From Tulasnella sp. 424 (Eukaryota; Basidiomycota; Agaricomycetes; Cantharellales; Tulasnellaceae), in NCBI GenBank assembly GCA_019633425.1, contig WSUB01000064.1, forward strand, positions 1 to 64,000: a DNA stretch of 64,000 nt. The letters are read 5' to 3'. Below, in pieces: positions 33,130-43,036 of the stretch. Below the pieces are notes generated by a model. That model worked only from the letters and a program-made list of their open reading frames with translations, was not told the origin of the DNA and did no database searches. Within the stretch, counting starts at the first letter, position 1, and every line of letters starts with the position of its first letter. Both the position numbers and the translations under genes were made by a program.

Positions 33130-34190
33130 GGCTACGGCCGTCTTGACCTTCGAATGCGCTCCACCTCCAAAATGCCAAGAGAATTTCGAGAACACAGCAC
33201 TGAAATATGACATCCCGGATTCGGAGTGCTCGAAACCTCGAACCAGCTGCGGCAAACGGCACTTACAGTCGCGACAGGCAACGAACAAGGAAATAGCCAT
33301 GCTCAAGGTGTCGGAAATCCATCGAATAGGTAAAAAGGCGCAGGACTACACTGCGGAGAAGGGGGTCTAGCGCCAAGAGAGATCGGGGGTATTCGCCCAA
33401 TCACTGCGGGGCTTGCCATCCAGAGCACCTCGTGGTAGGGAGGGTCTGGGAAAACAGTTGTGCTTGTAAATGGGCAACTTTATGGAGACTTCGGAGCGAA
33501 TCACACTTGCAAGGACTTGGAGCCGCCATATCTCCGTCACAACGTGGCTCCCCAGTATTTCACGAACATAATGGCGATGCCTTAGACACTCAAGCTTGCC
33601 TCGAGCCGCTGAAATTAGCACCGGAGTCTGATAAGGGCCTTTGTCAACGAAATAGTCGAGAGGAATCAGCGCAGAGCCCATTACGGGAACCACGCCTGTT
33701 GGTTAGGAAGAACGGCTCCTCGAGACGTGGGTACAGGTTGTTTGATTTGACGGCTCCGAAATTCGGGAATGAACCTATTGGGTCACAGTGGGTGCAGTCA
33801 ATATTAAGTATACGGAAGCATCCTGGTGTACGTTGAGCCAGAAGCTGCAGCCGGATTACCCGCGCGCGCGACCGCCGATGTCCGAGAGTTCCGTAGAATG
33901 AAAGCCACTCCCTCCGTTCTACCCTTTCTCCTGAGGCAAAATGCTCTCCAAAAGCTCCACTCGTATTAATGACTAGTCAAGCAACGGATCGAGGTCCCTC
34001 TTGCAGAAGATCACGCATCCTCTGTCGACCCGACACTTCCAGATTCGACCATCGTGATTTCTTATAGCAGGATAAAGTGCTCATTCGCGGAGTCATACAA
34101 GCCTTGGAGCAATCGTGAGTGTTGGGTCGGCAGACACTGATGGAGAACGCGCCAGCGAGAGTGCGATAGCTCCTTGCGACTGAGGACGTC
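33130..34190. repeat. Block X copy c (longest)
   Basis: Counterpart of 27111-28004 plus a further stretch (about 34060-34170) shared only with copy d (37890-38020). There the minus strand gives similar peptides (LPTQHSQMSQGLY-like in d, LPTQHSRLLQGLY-like in c). Stops differ between copies. The conserved short peptide windows hint at a decayed multi-exon gene accompanying T3; no family is recognised. Confidence 0.5.
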
Positions 34191-34319
34191 TTTCAATTGA
34201 CATTTAATTTGGAAATTGGCAGCATATATTTCGAATCCCCCGACAACAAAACATCCATATCCTACCTACTAAATGCTCCTTCACAAATAAAATAGCAATC
34301 AGCTGTCGCCAGAGCTTCG

Positions 34320-34610
34320 TTCGTTGATGTTACGGTAAAGTCCGGTCGATTGGCTTCGAAGTGTCCCTGCGCTGCAGAAACGTTTGAAGCTCGGTCCGTC
34401 ATAGTATTTCAGGCTACCAGCTGCGCTCGTCGAGTAACCTTCCACGCACTGTCGCCTTGGCAGCTGCGAGCTCACCGCTCAAATATAAATAGGATGGACG
34501 CGTGGGGGTGAGGCGAGCCCCGTCGTCGCCCATTCCAGCCGAAGTGACACCTGTATCCCTGGTCGTGGTTTCGTCTGAAGTGTTACCAGCGTCGGAAGTA
34601 ACATATGCAT
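34320..34610 (-). pseudogene. T4 relic c
   Basis: About 34330-34490 matches the T4 3' flank: the minus strand gives GYSTSAAGSLKYYDGPSF, against GYTNSAASSSKYYDVPSF beside the intact T4. About 34500-34600 matches the Thr/Ala-rich extracellular exon of T4. Everything between, including helix and tail, is deleted. It then joins T3d's 3' flank with no T2 gene between. Confidence 0.65.
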
Positions 34611-34913
34611 ATGATTAAATTACTGGAAAATAGCATTAAACGCAAGTCCATAACGATTACGGTATCAGTCCGATTAACTTATGAGGTGATATATAAAGAA
34701 GAGACAGTTCTCCGGCCCGGGAGCGATCGATTCAATACAATACGGATGAGGATAACCTGCAAAGATAAGCATGGGCGGTTCCGAGGAGTTCATTTCAAGT
34801 CTTTCCCACTCCAACGGGGATCGCACAGCCAGCCCCAGTGAATGATAAAGAGCTGCTCTTCCAAGCCACCAACCTCGGACGGAGGTCACGAAGCTGCCCT
34901 CGCGACCGTGACG
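34611..34913. other. T3d 3' flank
   Basis: Matches the T3 3' flanks (gcatgggcggttccgaggag at about 34771). It also keeps the former last-exon end: the minus strand still reads SEVGGLEEQLF after a stop, so part of this flank was coding in the ancestor. Confidence 0.5.
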
Positions 34914-36689
34914 TTAACTTACGGTATCAGTGTAATTCACCGGAAGCTCATCTTCTGGACTCGTTGGTCCCCCTCCCACCTCGGTTGGGCGTGTAGTCGA
35001 TGGTTTGGAGGCTGACATCCGATATGGGGGTTTGGAGGGACTGGCGATGGTTCGAGCTGGCTATGTAGAGCCTGGGCCCATGACGAGAATGCTGTGGCTG
35101 CCTTTGTCCTAGTGAAGTTGATGACGATGTTCTTGGAAGGACTGAGGTGGTAGAATTTGGCTTCCTAACAGCTTCTCTGGCTGGAGCTTTTGCTGGCCGT
35201 GCATTCCCAGATCTAGACGCCCGTACGTCAGAGGATAAAGAACTAAGGGTACCAGTGCTTCTGCGAGTTTGGTCCAGCACGGTGGGAGCAGTTGAAGGGC
35301 TGTAGAACTGATATGACAGGTTGGTAGACGATGCGGTGGACGTTGGGCCTACTCCCAAACCTGTTCTCCCGACATAGGGCCGCTTCGGTGGATTGGGCGA
35401 GGAGATGAACGAACTCGTGTTTCCATCAAACAGCTGACGTTGGTTCCGGGTCGACCACACTGTGAGCGAAACATCCATGACGGCTTGTTGTCCATGATCA
35501 GAGCTCCTCAGTCGCGCGTCTGCGGGGGCGGGGACAGGTTGGGCATCACGTGCGCTTTGGCTCAGCCTTCCTTGTGGAGGAGCCACGTAGCCCGGATATG
35601 GGTAAAATCCTTCGACAGAGGCACTCTGCCCTCCAACTTCACGTCTGGCTCCACTTGGAATGCTCTCGCTGCTACTTCCTCCAACCCATACAGGGCGACT
35701 TCTAGAGCTTTCTCCATCGGTGAGGCGGGGAGCTTGGGGGGCTTGCCTGACTACGCTGCCACCTCCGGCTCCAGGACTGTCGACACCTTCTTTAGTCCAA
35801 GACTCCAGGTCCTAACGGCAAGAATCTGGGGTTCAAGCATTTCAGTGACGTGAAAAAAATTTAACTCACAGCTCTCCTGCTTGCACGGTGGCTGTGACGA
35901 CCACCTCCACAGCCACAGCATCTCTTCCGAAAGGACATGAGGTAGAATGCTAGACTGGCGATTGTAGCAATCGCTACTACAACGGCAGAGATTGATCCAA
36001 CTATTATTCCGGTCCCGCGGGGTTTCAGACTAGCCTTCGTTTCGGTGGGATGAGGGAGCTTGAGAGTGCCGATTCGGAGTGCGTCTGCGCTTGATGGCGG
36101 GGTTGAAGCTGTGTAGGATGTTCCAGAGGAGACGGGAGACATGAGCTGAAGCACTACGTATGAGGGCAGACCGCCAGCACGTGGTGCTAATTCACCACTT
36201 ACTGATTGTTGGCTCGGGGGAGAAGCTACGTTTGGAGTTGCAACATTGCGTCTTAATTGCAACGGGTGAGGAAAGGCTTGTCGTCGGTTCAGCTATTATA
36301 ACGAGGCCTGCTGTGGTTCGGGAGCTTGCTATGTACGCAGGAAGAAGAAGAAGAGGCATGATGCCCTCTTGAGCCATTCAACGCTCCGCCGGAGGGATGG
36401 GAATACCCGCTCACGGACAGGTTTGGTACGTTACTCACATTCAATTACGCCAGAAATAATACATCCCTTGTATCCACTTGAAAAGTCGTACTGTAGAGAG
36501 CGTTGGTGCTGACACAACGTCTCGTCCGATCGCGAGTCGGCGGAATCCGTTGAACTGATGGTAACGGTCCCATCATTTGATGTAACTGTGCCTGAACGCA
36601 CGTAAAGTGTCGTGGCCATCCCAGGTACTAGCTCGATGAGAGTAGAGGTCGAAGAGACGGTATTCATCGAACTGGGTAGGCAAGAGATG
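34914..36689 (-). pseudogene. T3d: decayed T3 copy
   Basis: The last exon starts at 35811 (DLESWTKEGVDSPG) and keeps YPYPGYVAPPQGRLSQSA. After LGQRQPQ the frame shifts; the original frame contains a stop in the GST*PA stretch and ends early at ELPVNYTDTVS. The PPSY site is thus replaced and the C-terminus lost. The helix GIIVGSISAVVVAIATIASL (near 35980) is intact. The aligned start ATG is ATC (36689), although an internal ATG follows at codon 8 (SSMNTVSS). Several independent lesions make it a pseudogene. Confidence 0.78.
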
Positions 36690-38140
36690 GCAACGGGAGG
36701 CAGATCCCAGGTGAGAGACCGTGAAGAGGAACGAGCGTGCAATGAATAGTCGAGATGAGAATGCTGTCCGCTCAGCCTTATCATCCAGGCGTTGGAGCAG
36801 CCGCAAAAGATCTTCAATCTTGCTGCACAGCCTGAGGTCAAGGCCCTAACGCGGACATCACCGTTTAGACTCTTTCAGAAGATGCATCCTGTTCCAGGTC
36901 TACGCCGTACGATCACTGGTACCTGTCACCTCCGCAGCGTTGAAATATGACAATGGGTCGGAGATTCCCGACTGGGAGTGTTCACGGTACCTCGAGGCAG
37001 CTGCGGCCGAATGGCGGTTGCACTTGCCACAGGCAATGAACAAGGGAATGGCCCGGCTCACTGCATGCCGAAGCCATCGAGCAAGTAAAACGGCGGGGGA
37101 TGAGACTGCGGAGAAGGGGCTAGCCCAAGGGAAAATGCAGATCTCCGCCCGACCATTGCGAGACTTGATGTACGGGGCACCGCCTCGCAGTGAGGAGGGT
37201 CTCGCAAACCACCGTAGCTCGCAAAGAAGCATCCTTATCGACGAAGAATTCAATGTAAATTACACTCGTAAGCTAGAACTCGGGCCCATAACATCTCCGT
37301 CACGATGTTGACGATCCATACGTTCCGAAGGTAATGGCGAAACCCTCAGCTCCCGGAATCCGTTTCGGGGCTCGATTGGGATTTGGGCTTCGAATTGGAA
37401 TTCGACCCCGAACCATCAAGGAAGTACCCGCGAGGAATCAGCACGGAACCCCTTGACGGGTCTTGCATGTTAATGGCTTTTTGATATGTGGATGCAGCTG
37501 GTCTGATCTGATGCCCCCGGACTTCGGCGATGAATCTCTCGGATCTCAATGGGTGCGACCAATCCCCGCCCTATGGCAGCGTCTTAGTAAGCGTCGAGCC
37601 AGCTGCTGTAGCCAGATTTTGCGGGCACGACCGTGAAATGTCCACTCGAGGTTTCGCTGAAGTTTTGTTTGCATTGTGGCTAGCCCCTTCGTGCTACTTC
37701 TTCCCCCTAAGGCAAAAATGCTCTCCAAGAACTCTCAGTACTGTCCTATCTATCCTAGATACCGGGAAACTCGCCAGTATATCGATATCTACTCGCACCG
37801 AAAAACCAGTCAGGTAACCTAATTTCCTCCAGAAGACGACACACTCATTCTCGGCACCATAATTCCATAGTTGATCATCACGAGTTACGATGGCAGGATG
37901 AAGCACTTATTCACGGCGCCATACAGGCCTTGGGACATTTGCGAATGTTGGGTTGGTAGACGTTGATGGAGACACCTGTCAGCCAGTATTTGACAACTAC
38001 CTTGCGAATGAGGACGTCGTTCGATCTACATTAGCTTTGACAGAATTTTTTTTCAAAGTAATGAAGCATACGTATTTTACCTACTATAAACTCCTACAAA
38101 AAACTAGTAACAAGGTGTCGTAGATGTAAAAGTCCTGTCT
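36690..38140. repeat. T3d 5' flank and block X copy d
   Basis: About 36900-38030 aligns with X copies b and c (ctgcggccgaatggcgg, catctccgtcacgatg, ccccggacttcggcgatgaat). The minus strand reads SVLIPRGYFLDGSGSNSN near 37380-37450, which I cannot match to a family. T3d and T4 flank it, giving the order T3-X-T4 of the module. No gene called. Confidence 0.5.
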
Positions 38141-38347
38141 ATCAAGTTCGGGATGCCCTTGCCCCGGAGAAACATGTGAAGCTCGGTACATCATAGTACT
38201 TCGAACTACTAGCTGCGCTGTTCGTATAACCTACCATGGTCTGTCGTTTTGGTGGCGGCCTGAGGCCGATCATCATCATCGCTCGAATATGCGAGAATAA
38301 CTCTTTGAATGACGCCCGCGACGGTTGTCGCAAGAACATGCATATGC

Positions 38348-40430
38348 TTATTGCTGGCTTGAGGTGCTACCGGTATGTGATAACGTTGACTCTCGTAAAC
38401 GGGATCGTTCGGCTTCGTCATAACTGGGGGGAGGCAGCTCTGCAGGACTCAACGGACGAGAAGCAGGGCCGAATGGGCGAGCGGTTAATGGCTCTAGGGC
38501 GGACGTGCGTGCGTAGGGCGAACTAGCCCTATCAGGGTCGGGCGGTGGGGAGCTCGAGAGTGTACCAGGGATGGAAGGAAGTGGGCGGCCCCGTCCTGGC
38601 GAGGAGGGACGGAAGGAGACGTCGGATTCTCGTTTGCTGCCTCCTTCGCTACTTGGAGCATTCGCGAGCAGCAGTGGTGCGTCAGACGCGCGTGAGTCAG
38701 TGTACATAGTCTGCTTCTCGGCCGACGACGAGCCCGTTGGATCAGTTCCTCCGACCGAGGACTGCCTCTGTGAACCTGAAGAGGAGGAGAGGGGAGCTGC
38801 ACCGTTCTGGACGTATCTCAGCTGGCTCGCATCCATCCACGGTGTAGGCAGAGTGGATTGTCTGAAATCCGACTCTCGCTTCTTTGCCCCACCAGGGACA
38901 ACAACTGCGAAGGGATCATGGTGTGCGGCTGCCGGAGCTCCTGCTCCTTGCACTCCGAGTCCGCTTCCTCCTCCGCCCGGTGTTGAGCTCCCAATATCCC
39001 CTGCACCACCAAGATAGGGAGAGGGGAGGGGGGGCTTTTCGGCTCCGTATACGTTCTGGGCGCCAGAACTTCCGAAACCTCCCAAAGGCGCAGGATCCAA
39101 GTCCTATTAGCTCAAAATAGTGAGCGCGTAGCTCTTAAGATGCACAGAGTTTAACTCACAGCTTCCTCGCCTCCGGGATGGCTATTAGCGACGTTGCTAA
39201 CCCGATGGCCACCTTTCTTCTTAAAGAACTTGAAGTAAAAAGCCAGAGCGGCGATGACCACAAGCACCACAACGGCAGCAGCAATTGCCCCAGCTATGAT
39301 ACCGATATTACTGGTTTGACGAACGGGAGTGACTGGGATGGTTTGCGTAGAATTGGCGGTGGTAGAGGCCGGAGTCGGCGACAAAGTTGAAGGTATAAGA
39401 AGAGTTTGGACTAAGTTGGAGACGGTGACGATGGTCGAGAAGACTGTGACAGTGGGCTGAGCGCGTGGGGTACCTATCCAATATATGAGAGCGAGGAGAA
39501 AAGGGATGTGTTAACTTGCACGAGACGCCGAAGGCGGGAACGTACTCGTTGGCTGTGGTTCTGGTGTCACAGTTGACACATCATGGGTAGTGACTACTGC
39601 CGTTACGGTGGCACCCGGTTCAGGATAGCAAGTGGTTGAGTATTGTGTTTCAACCGCTTGAGGGTCTCCAAATCTTGTTGTCAGCTGCTCGATTATAATG
39701 AAGCTAGATATGATTTCAGGAGGCACTGGAGAATCGGAAGGAGACGCGAGTCCCCGTTATATCGTTAGCAACAGGATGCCCCGAGTCGACGATTTATCAG
39801 TGACTCACGAGTGGTTATGCTAGATGTTACATATTCAGAGCAACTGAGTTGGCGGGGGTAGCGGTAGCGGCGACGTCCGACGACTTCGTCGGGGGCCGCC
39901 GAAGTGGCACCTGCGTCTGCGTTTCCTGTGGCTTCCGAAGTGGCACCTGCATCCCTAGTCATAGTGTCACCTGCAGTGTTACCTGCATCCGTCGTTACAA
40001 CTGCGTCCGTGGTTGCAACTGCATCTGTCGTTTTCTGGCCATCTGGAGTGCTACCTCCATCTGCGCTTGGACTTGCGGCTTCAACCCTGGAAGTGGTTAC
40101 AACAGGCTCTGAAGTGACAACTGGTTCTGAAGTGACAACAGGCTCGGAGGTGACAACCGGCTCTGAAGTTACGACAGGCTCGGAGGTGACAACAGGTTCT
40201 GAGGTGGTGATTGGGTCTGAGGTGATTGGGGACGTCGAGATTGGGTCCGTGGTGGTCGTGGTGGTCGTGGTGCTACCCGAATCCGAAATTCCAAAACATG
40301 ATGAAGTGGTGTAGACGTCGGTTCTGACAGCTCCTGGATTGGTATACACAGACACAGTTGTCACCGAAGTTGTTTCAACGACAGATGGTGTTGAATAAAG
40401 GGTTCCAGTGGGGATAGTCGTGCACGACAT
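38348..40430 (-). CDS. T4: membrane protein with EPVVTS repeats and PPPSY tail
   Basis: Model: exons 40430-39809, 39725-39546, 39473-39160 and 39103-38348 give 623 aa. The head is MSCTTIPTGTLYSTPSVVET, then YTTSSC, a TTTTTTTT run and six EPVVTS units (about 77-112). A TDA/GNT-rich part and RRRYRYPRQLSC follow. Exon 2 has TRFGDPQAVETQYSTTC. The helix is at about 325-348, followed by KFFKKK. The last exon begins DLDPAPLGG, has FAVVVPGGAKKRES, a PxxP-type RGRPLPSIPGT and LPPPSYDEAERSRL (PPPSY about 596-600). The only intact T4; two relics lie at 20.5 and 34.3 kb. Function unknown; a surface glycoprotein with a WW-binding tail is inferred. Confidence 0.82.
40090..40200. repeat. Six 18-bp EPVVTS-coding units in T4
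   Basis: Plus-strand units of the type ggctctgaagtgacaaca, six in a row, alternate two slightly different versions (ggctcggaggtgacaac and ggttctgaagtgacaac). They extend the Ser/Thr-rich stalk and are absent from T1-T3. Confidence 0.85.
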
Positions 40431-41588
40431 GCCGGTGGGTCGCTGATCCCGCAGCGGGGATGCGAAGGAGGGGGTGAGGGGGAGATCAGTCTGGATGAGA
40501 ATTCTCTCCCGTCACATTTATTTTGAGGCTTAGGTATTATCTGTGAACCAATTTCAACCTTGATGCACAGGCAAGTAGTCCATGCCAAGAAGATGTTAGC
40601 ATGGAGCCGTTTCTAAACCGCGCGATCACGCGCTTCGCCCTCCCCGTCACGCATGAGAACGCCGCAGAAATCGCCAAAGTGGCTCAACAGAACGGAAAAG
40701 GCAAATAAGATCAGATTCTGCTCGTTACTTCAATAGCGCTCATGAAGTACGCAGTCAGTGCCGGCAACGAAAGTATATCCTTAGCAATATTAGCCTATGA
40801 GCGTTCAACCACCCGATGGGCGGTGCGAGATATCGGCATCCCTGTATCCGGCAATTTATCGATTAGGTAAATTAAGACAAAGGTGACCTAGCTGGAGTAG
40901 ATGGGATCGAGACGGACAAGTGATCTCTACCACCTCCACTGTCAGCCAGTGCGTACGAGGTCCGTTCACAAGTGCCGGTAGTCCTGAGTGTCCTGAAGAA
41001 ATTACCTTTAATAAACGAGTCCCGCCATGCGATTTTAATGCAAACGAGGGTGACAGGCCTAGCTCTCATGTATGAGTCCTCCACACCCGACTTTCAAACT
41101 TCAAAGCGACAGAAGCCGCAAATTACGGGGCTTCCTTTCTACAGGAAATACGATCGCTTTTTTGACTGTAAATGCCCGACAGCAGTCAACGGGTCATGAT
41201 CCGCTAGGATGTGGTCCGGGCAGATCTCCTCGGAGTCGTGTCTGCAGGTAGGGTATCCTATCTGACTGCTCTACCTCGTCCCCCTGTGTTCCTGGGTCTA
41301 GGGGCTCGACCGATTTGCCGACGCCAACACGTTGTCCGGTTGAAGCTGGCCAAAATAGGCTAACGGCCTTATTACTCAACTCCGCGGCACATGTCCGAGA
41401 ATCGCCGAGGCCGAGAGAGGTCGTTGATCGCTCTCACCCACCAACCTGCTGCCTCCACTCTCCTTTGATATTCTTATAAAGTCAAAGCGCTCACCAAACT
41501 ATACCAATAGATTGTTCCGGCCTTCATAGAACTGTTGAATCTCCTTTACAATACAACTCACCTCCAGACGCATCGAAGTTGACTCCCA
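40431..41588. promoter_or_regulatory. Divergent intergenic region T4 / phosphatase, with TATA box
   Basis: No gene seen in about 1.1 kb. A plausible TATA element (CTTATAAA, 41473-41480) lies 109 bp before the phosphatase ATG. This region is the right-hand limit of the membrane-protein array; downstream genes are housekeeping-like. Confidence 0.5.
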
Positions 41589-42808
41589 ATGGCAAACGCA
41601 CCTACCAGGCTTTCTTCAAAAGAAGAATATGCATCATTCGTCGACAAGTTCGACACTTTCCTGTTCGACTGTGATGGCGTATTATGGCACGATGAGACGC
41701 TCGTCCCTGGCGCGGTGCAAGTCCTGGAGCACTTGCGAGCGTTGAGTGGGTTTGGAGGTCGGCCGTGGCACTCGAATCTTCCACGCTGACAATCCCACTC
41801 AGGGAAGAGGATTATCTTCGTAACAAATAATGCCACGAAGTCGCGGAAGAACTATAAGAAGAAATTCGATAGGCTTGGAGTACAGGCTGAGGTGGTGAGT
41901 CTCGCTTTGGTAACCACGCTGGTGGAGCATAGCAGGCCTGATGGATCCCCGCGTGACTTAGGACGAAGTCTTTGGGTCGGCATATGCTTCGGCGGTGTAC
42001 ATTTCATCGGTACTCAAACTCCCTAAAGACGAAAAGGTGTATGTTATTGGACAGGCTGGGTTGGAGGAGGAGTTGGATGAAGAGGGAATACAACGCATTG
42101 GCGGTACTGTCAGTGCGGATTCGGTCATCTTACATCGTGCCACTTATTCAAAATTCTGCATCTCTCAGGATCCCGCAGACAAGACCTTCGACTCCTTCGA
42201 CATAACCAAGTTCGAGCGCGACCCTGAGGTCACTGTGGTCCTGGCTGGCCTAGACACGGCGATCAACTACACAAAGCTGGCCAAAGCCATGCAATACCTC
42301 ACGAGAAACGAGAATTGTCGCTTCATCGCGACCAATGAAGATTCTACGTACCCCGTCGGAGGAGGCCAATTTCTTCCTGGTGCCGGATCCATCAGCGCAC
42401 CGTTGAGATACATCACCAAGACCGACCCAATTTCGATCGGAAAACCGAACCAGGCGATGATGGATACGATAAAAGCAAAGTGGGGAAGAGAGTTTTTCAT
42501 TAGAGAGGATGCCCGGCTTATGATCCTTTTCCTCCCCTAGGCATCACTTTGATCCAAAGAAGACGGTGATGGTCGGGGATCGTCTGGACACGGACATTAT
42601 TTTCGGAAATAAGGGCGGATGTTCAACTTTACTCGTCCTGACTGGTGAGCTCTAGCTATTTAAGAATGCCGATGATGCGAAATCTCATCCGTGAATGATT
42701 ACGATAGGTGTTGCGAAGGAGGTCGACCTTCGCCCCGAAGCGAATCCACCCGTGATGCCCGACTTTATCGTCGATTCACTTGGTGATTTGGCCGTATTGA
42801 AGAACTAG
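41589..42808 (+). CDS. HAD-family 4-nitrophenylphosphatase / phosphoglycolate phosphatase
   Basis: Model: exons 41589-41745, 41803-41894, 41962-42479, 42541-42644 and 42708-42808 close at 323 aa, the usual size. HAD motif I is [10 protein letters not shown] (nucleophile Asp at about 27), motif [14 protein letters not shown], the motif III lysine is in [11 protein letters not shown], and motif IV is [13 protein letters not shown]. Known: PHO13/PGP-type enzymes dephosphorylate 2-phosphoglycolate and related metabolic by-products in the cytosol. Cap-domain signature segments ([23 protein letters not shown]) are present. Intact. Orientation is opposite to the T array. Confidence 0.93.
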
Positions 42809-43036
42809 ATATAGATGCGTTTAGAGTTAAATAGATGACTGAATTCCAGATCATGTGCGTCACGGAGACGCTGCTTGGGACGGCGGCAAAGCGCGGGCTG
42901 GATGCTCCGGGTTGCCTGTGAAACGTAGAGTTCGAGTGCTGGTCGGAATTCCAACCGCAGATCGAGCGCAGCGACCAACTTCGCCTCCTGTCGTCATCTC
43001 CACATCGCTGCTCTTCCAGCGAAATTCAGATCAAGG

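Larger units (their letters stand above)
28005..34020. repeat. About 6.0-6.3-kb tandem unit B (T2c-T3c-X)
   Basis: Second copy of unit A. It goes beyond the ctctgtc word at about 34020 into about 100-150 bp shared with copy d (37890-38020), whereas copy A stops there. So B keeps the longer ancestral context and A is the truncated side of the duplication. Confidence 0.8.

Noticed and set aside
9260..40430. CRISPR-like or phage-like interpretation of the repeat array
   Set aside because: The genes have spliceosomal introns and the repeats are coding or whole-gene duplications; nothing prokaryotic or viral is seen.
9260..40430. Classical yeast-type cell-wall stress sensors (WSC/Mid2) as the identity of the T family
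   Set aside because: The architecture is similar (Ser/Thr-rich outside, one helix), but there is no WSC cysteine domain, no signal peptide, and the tail is much longer with PPxY; kept only as an analogy.
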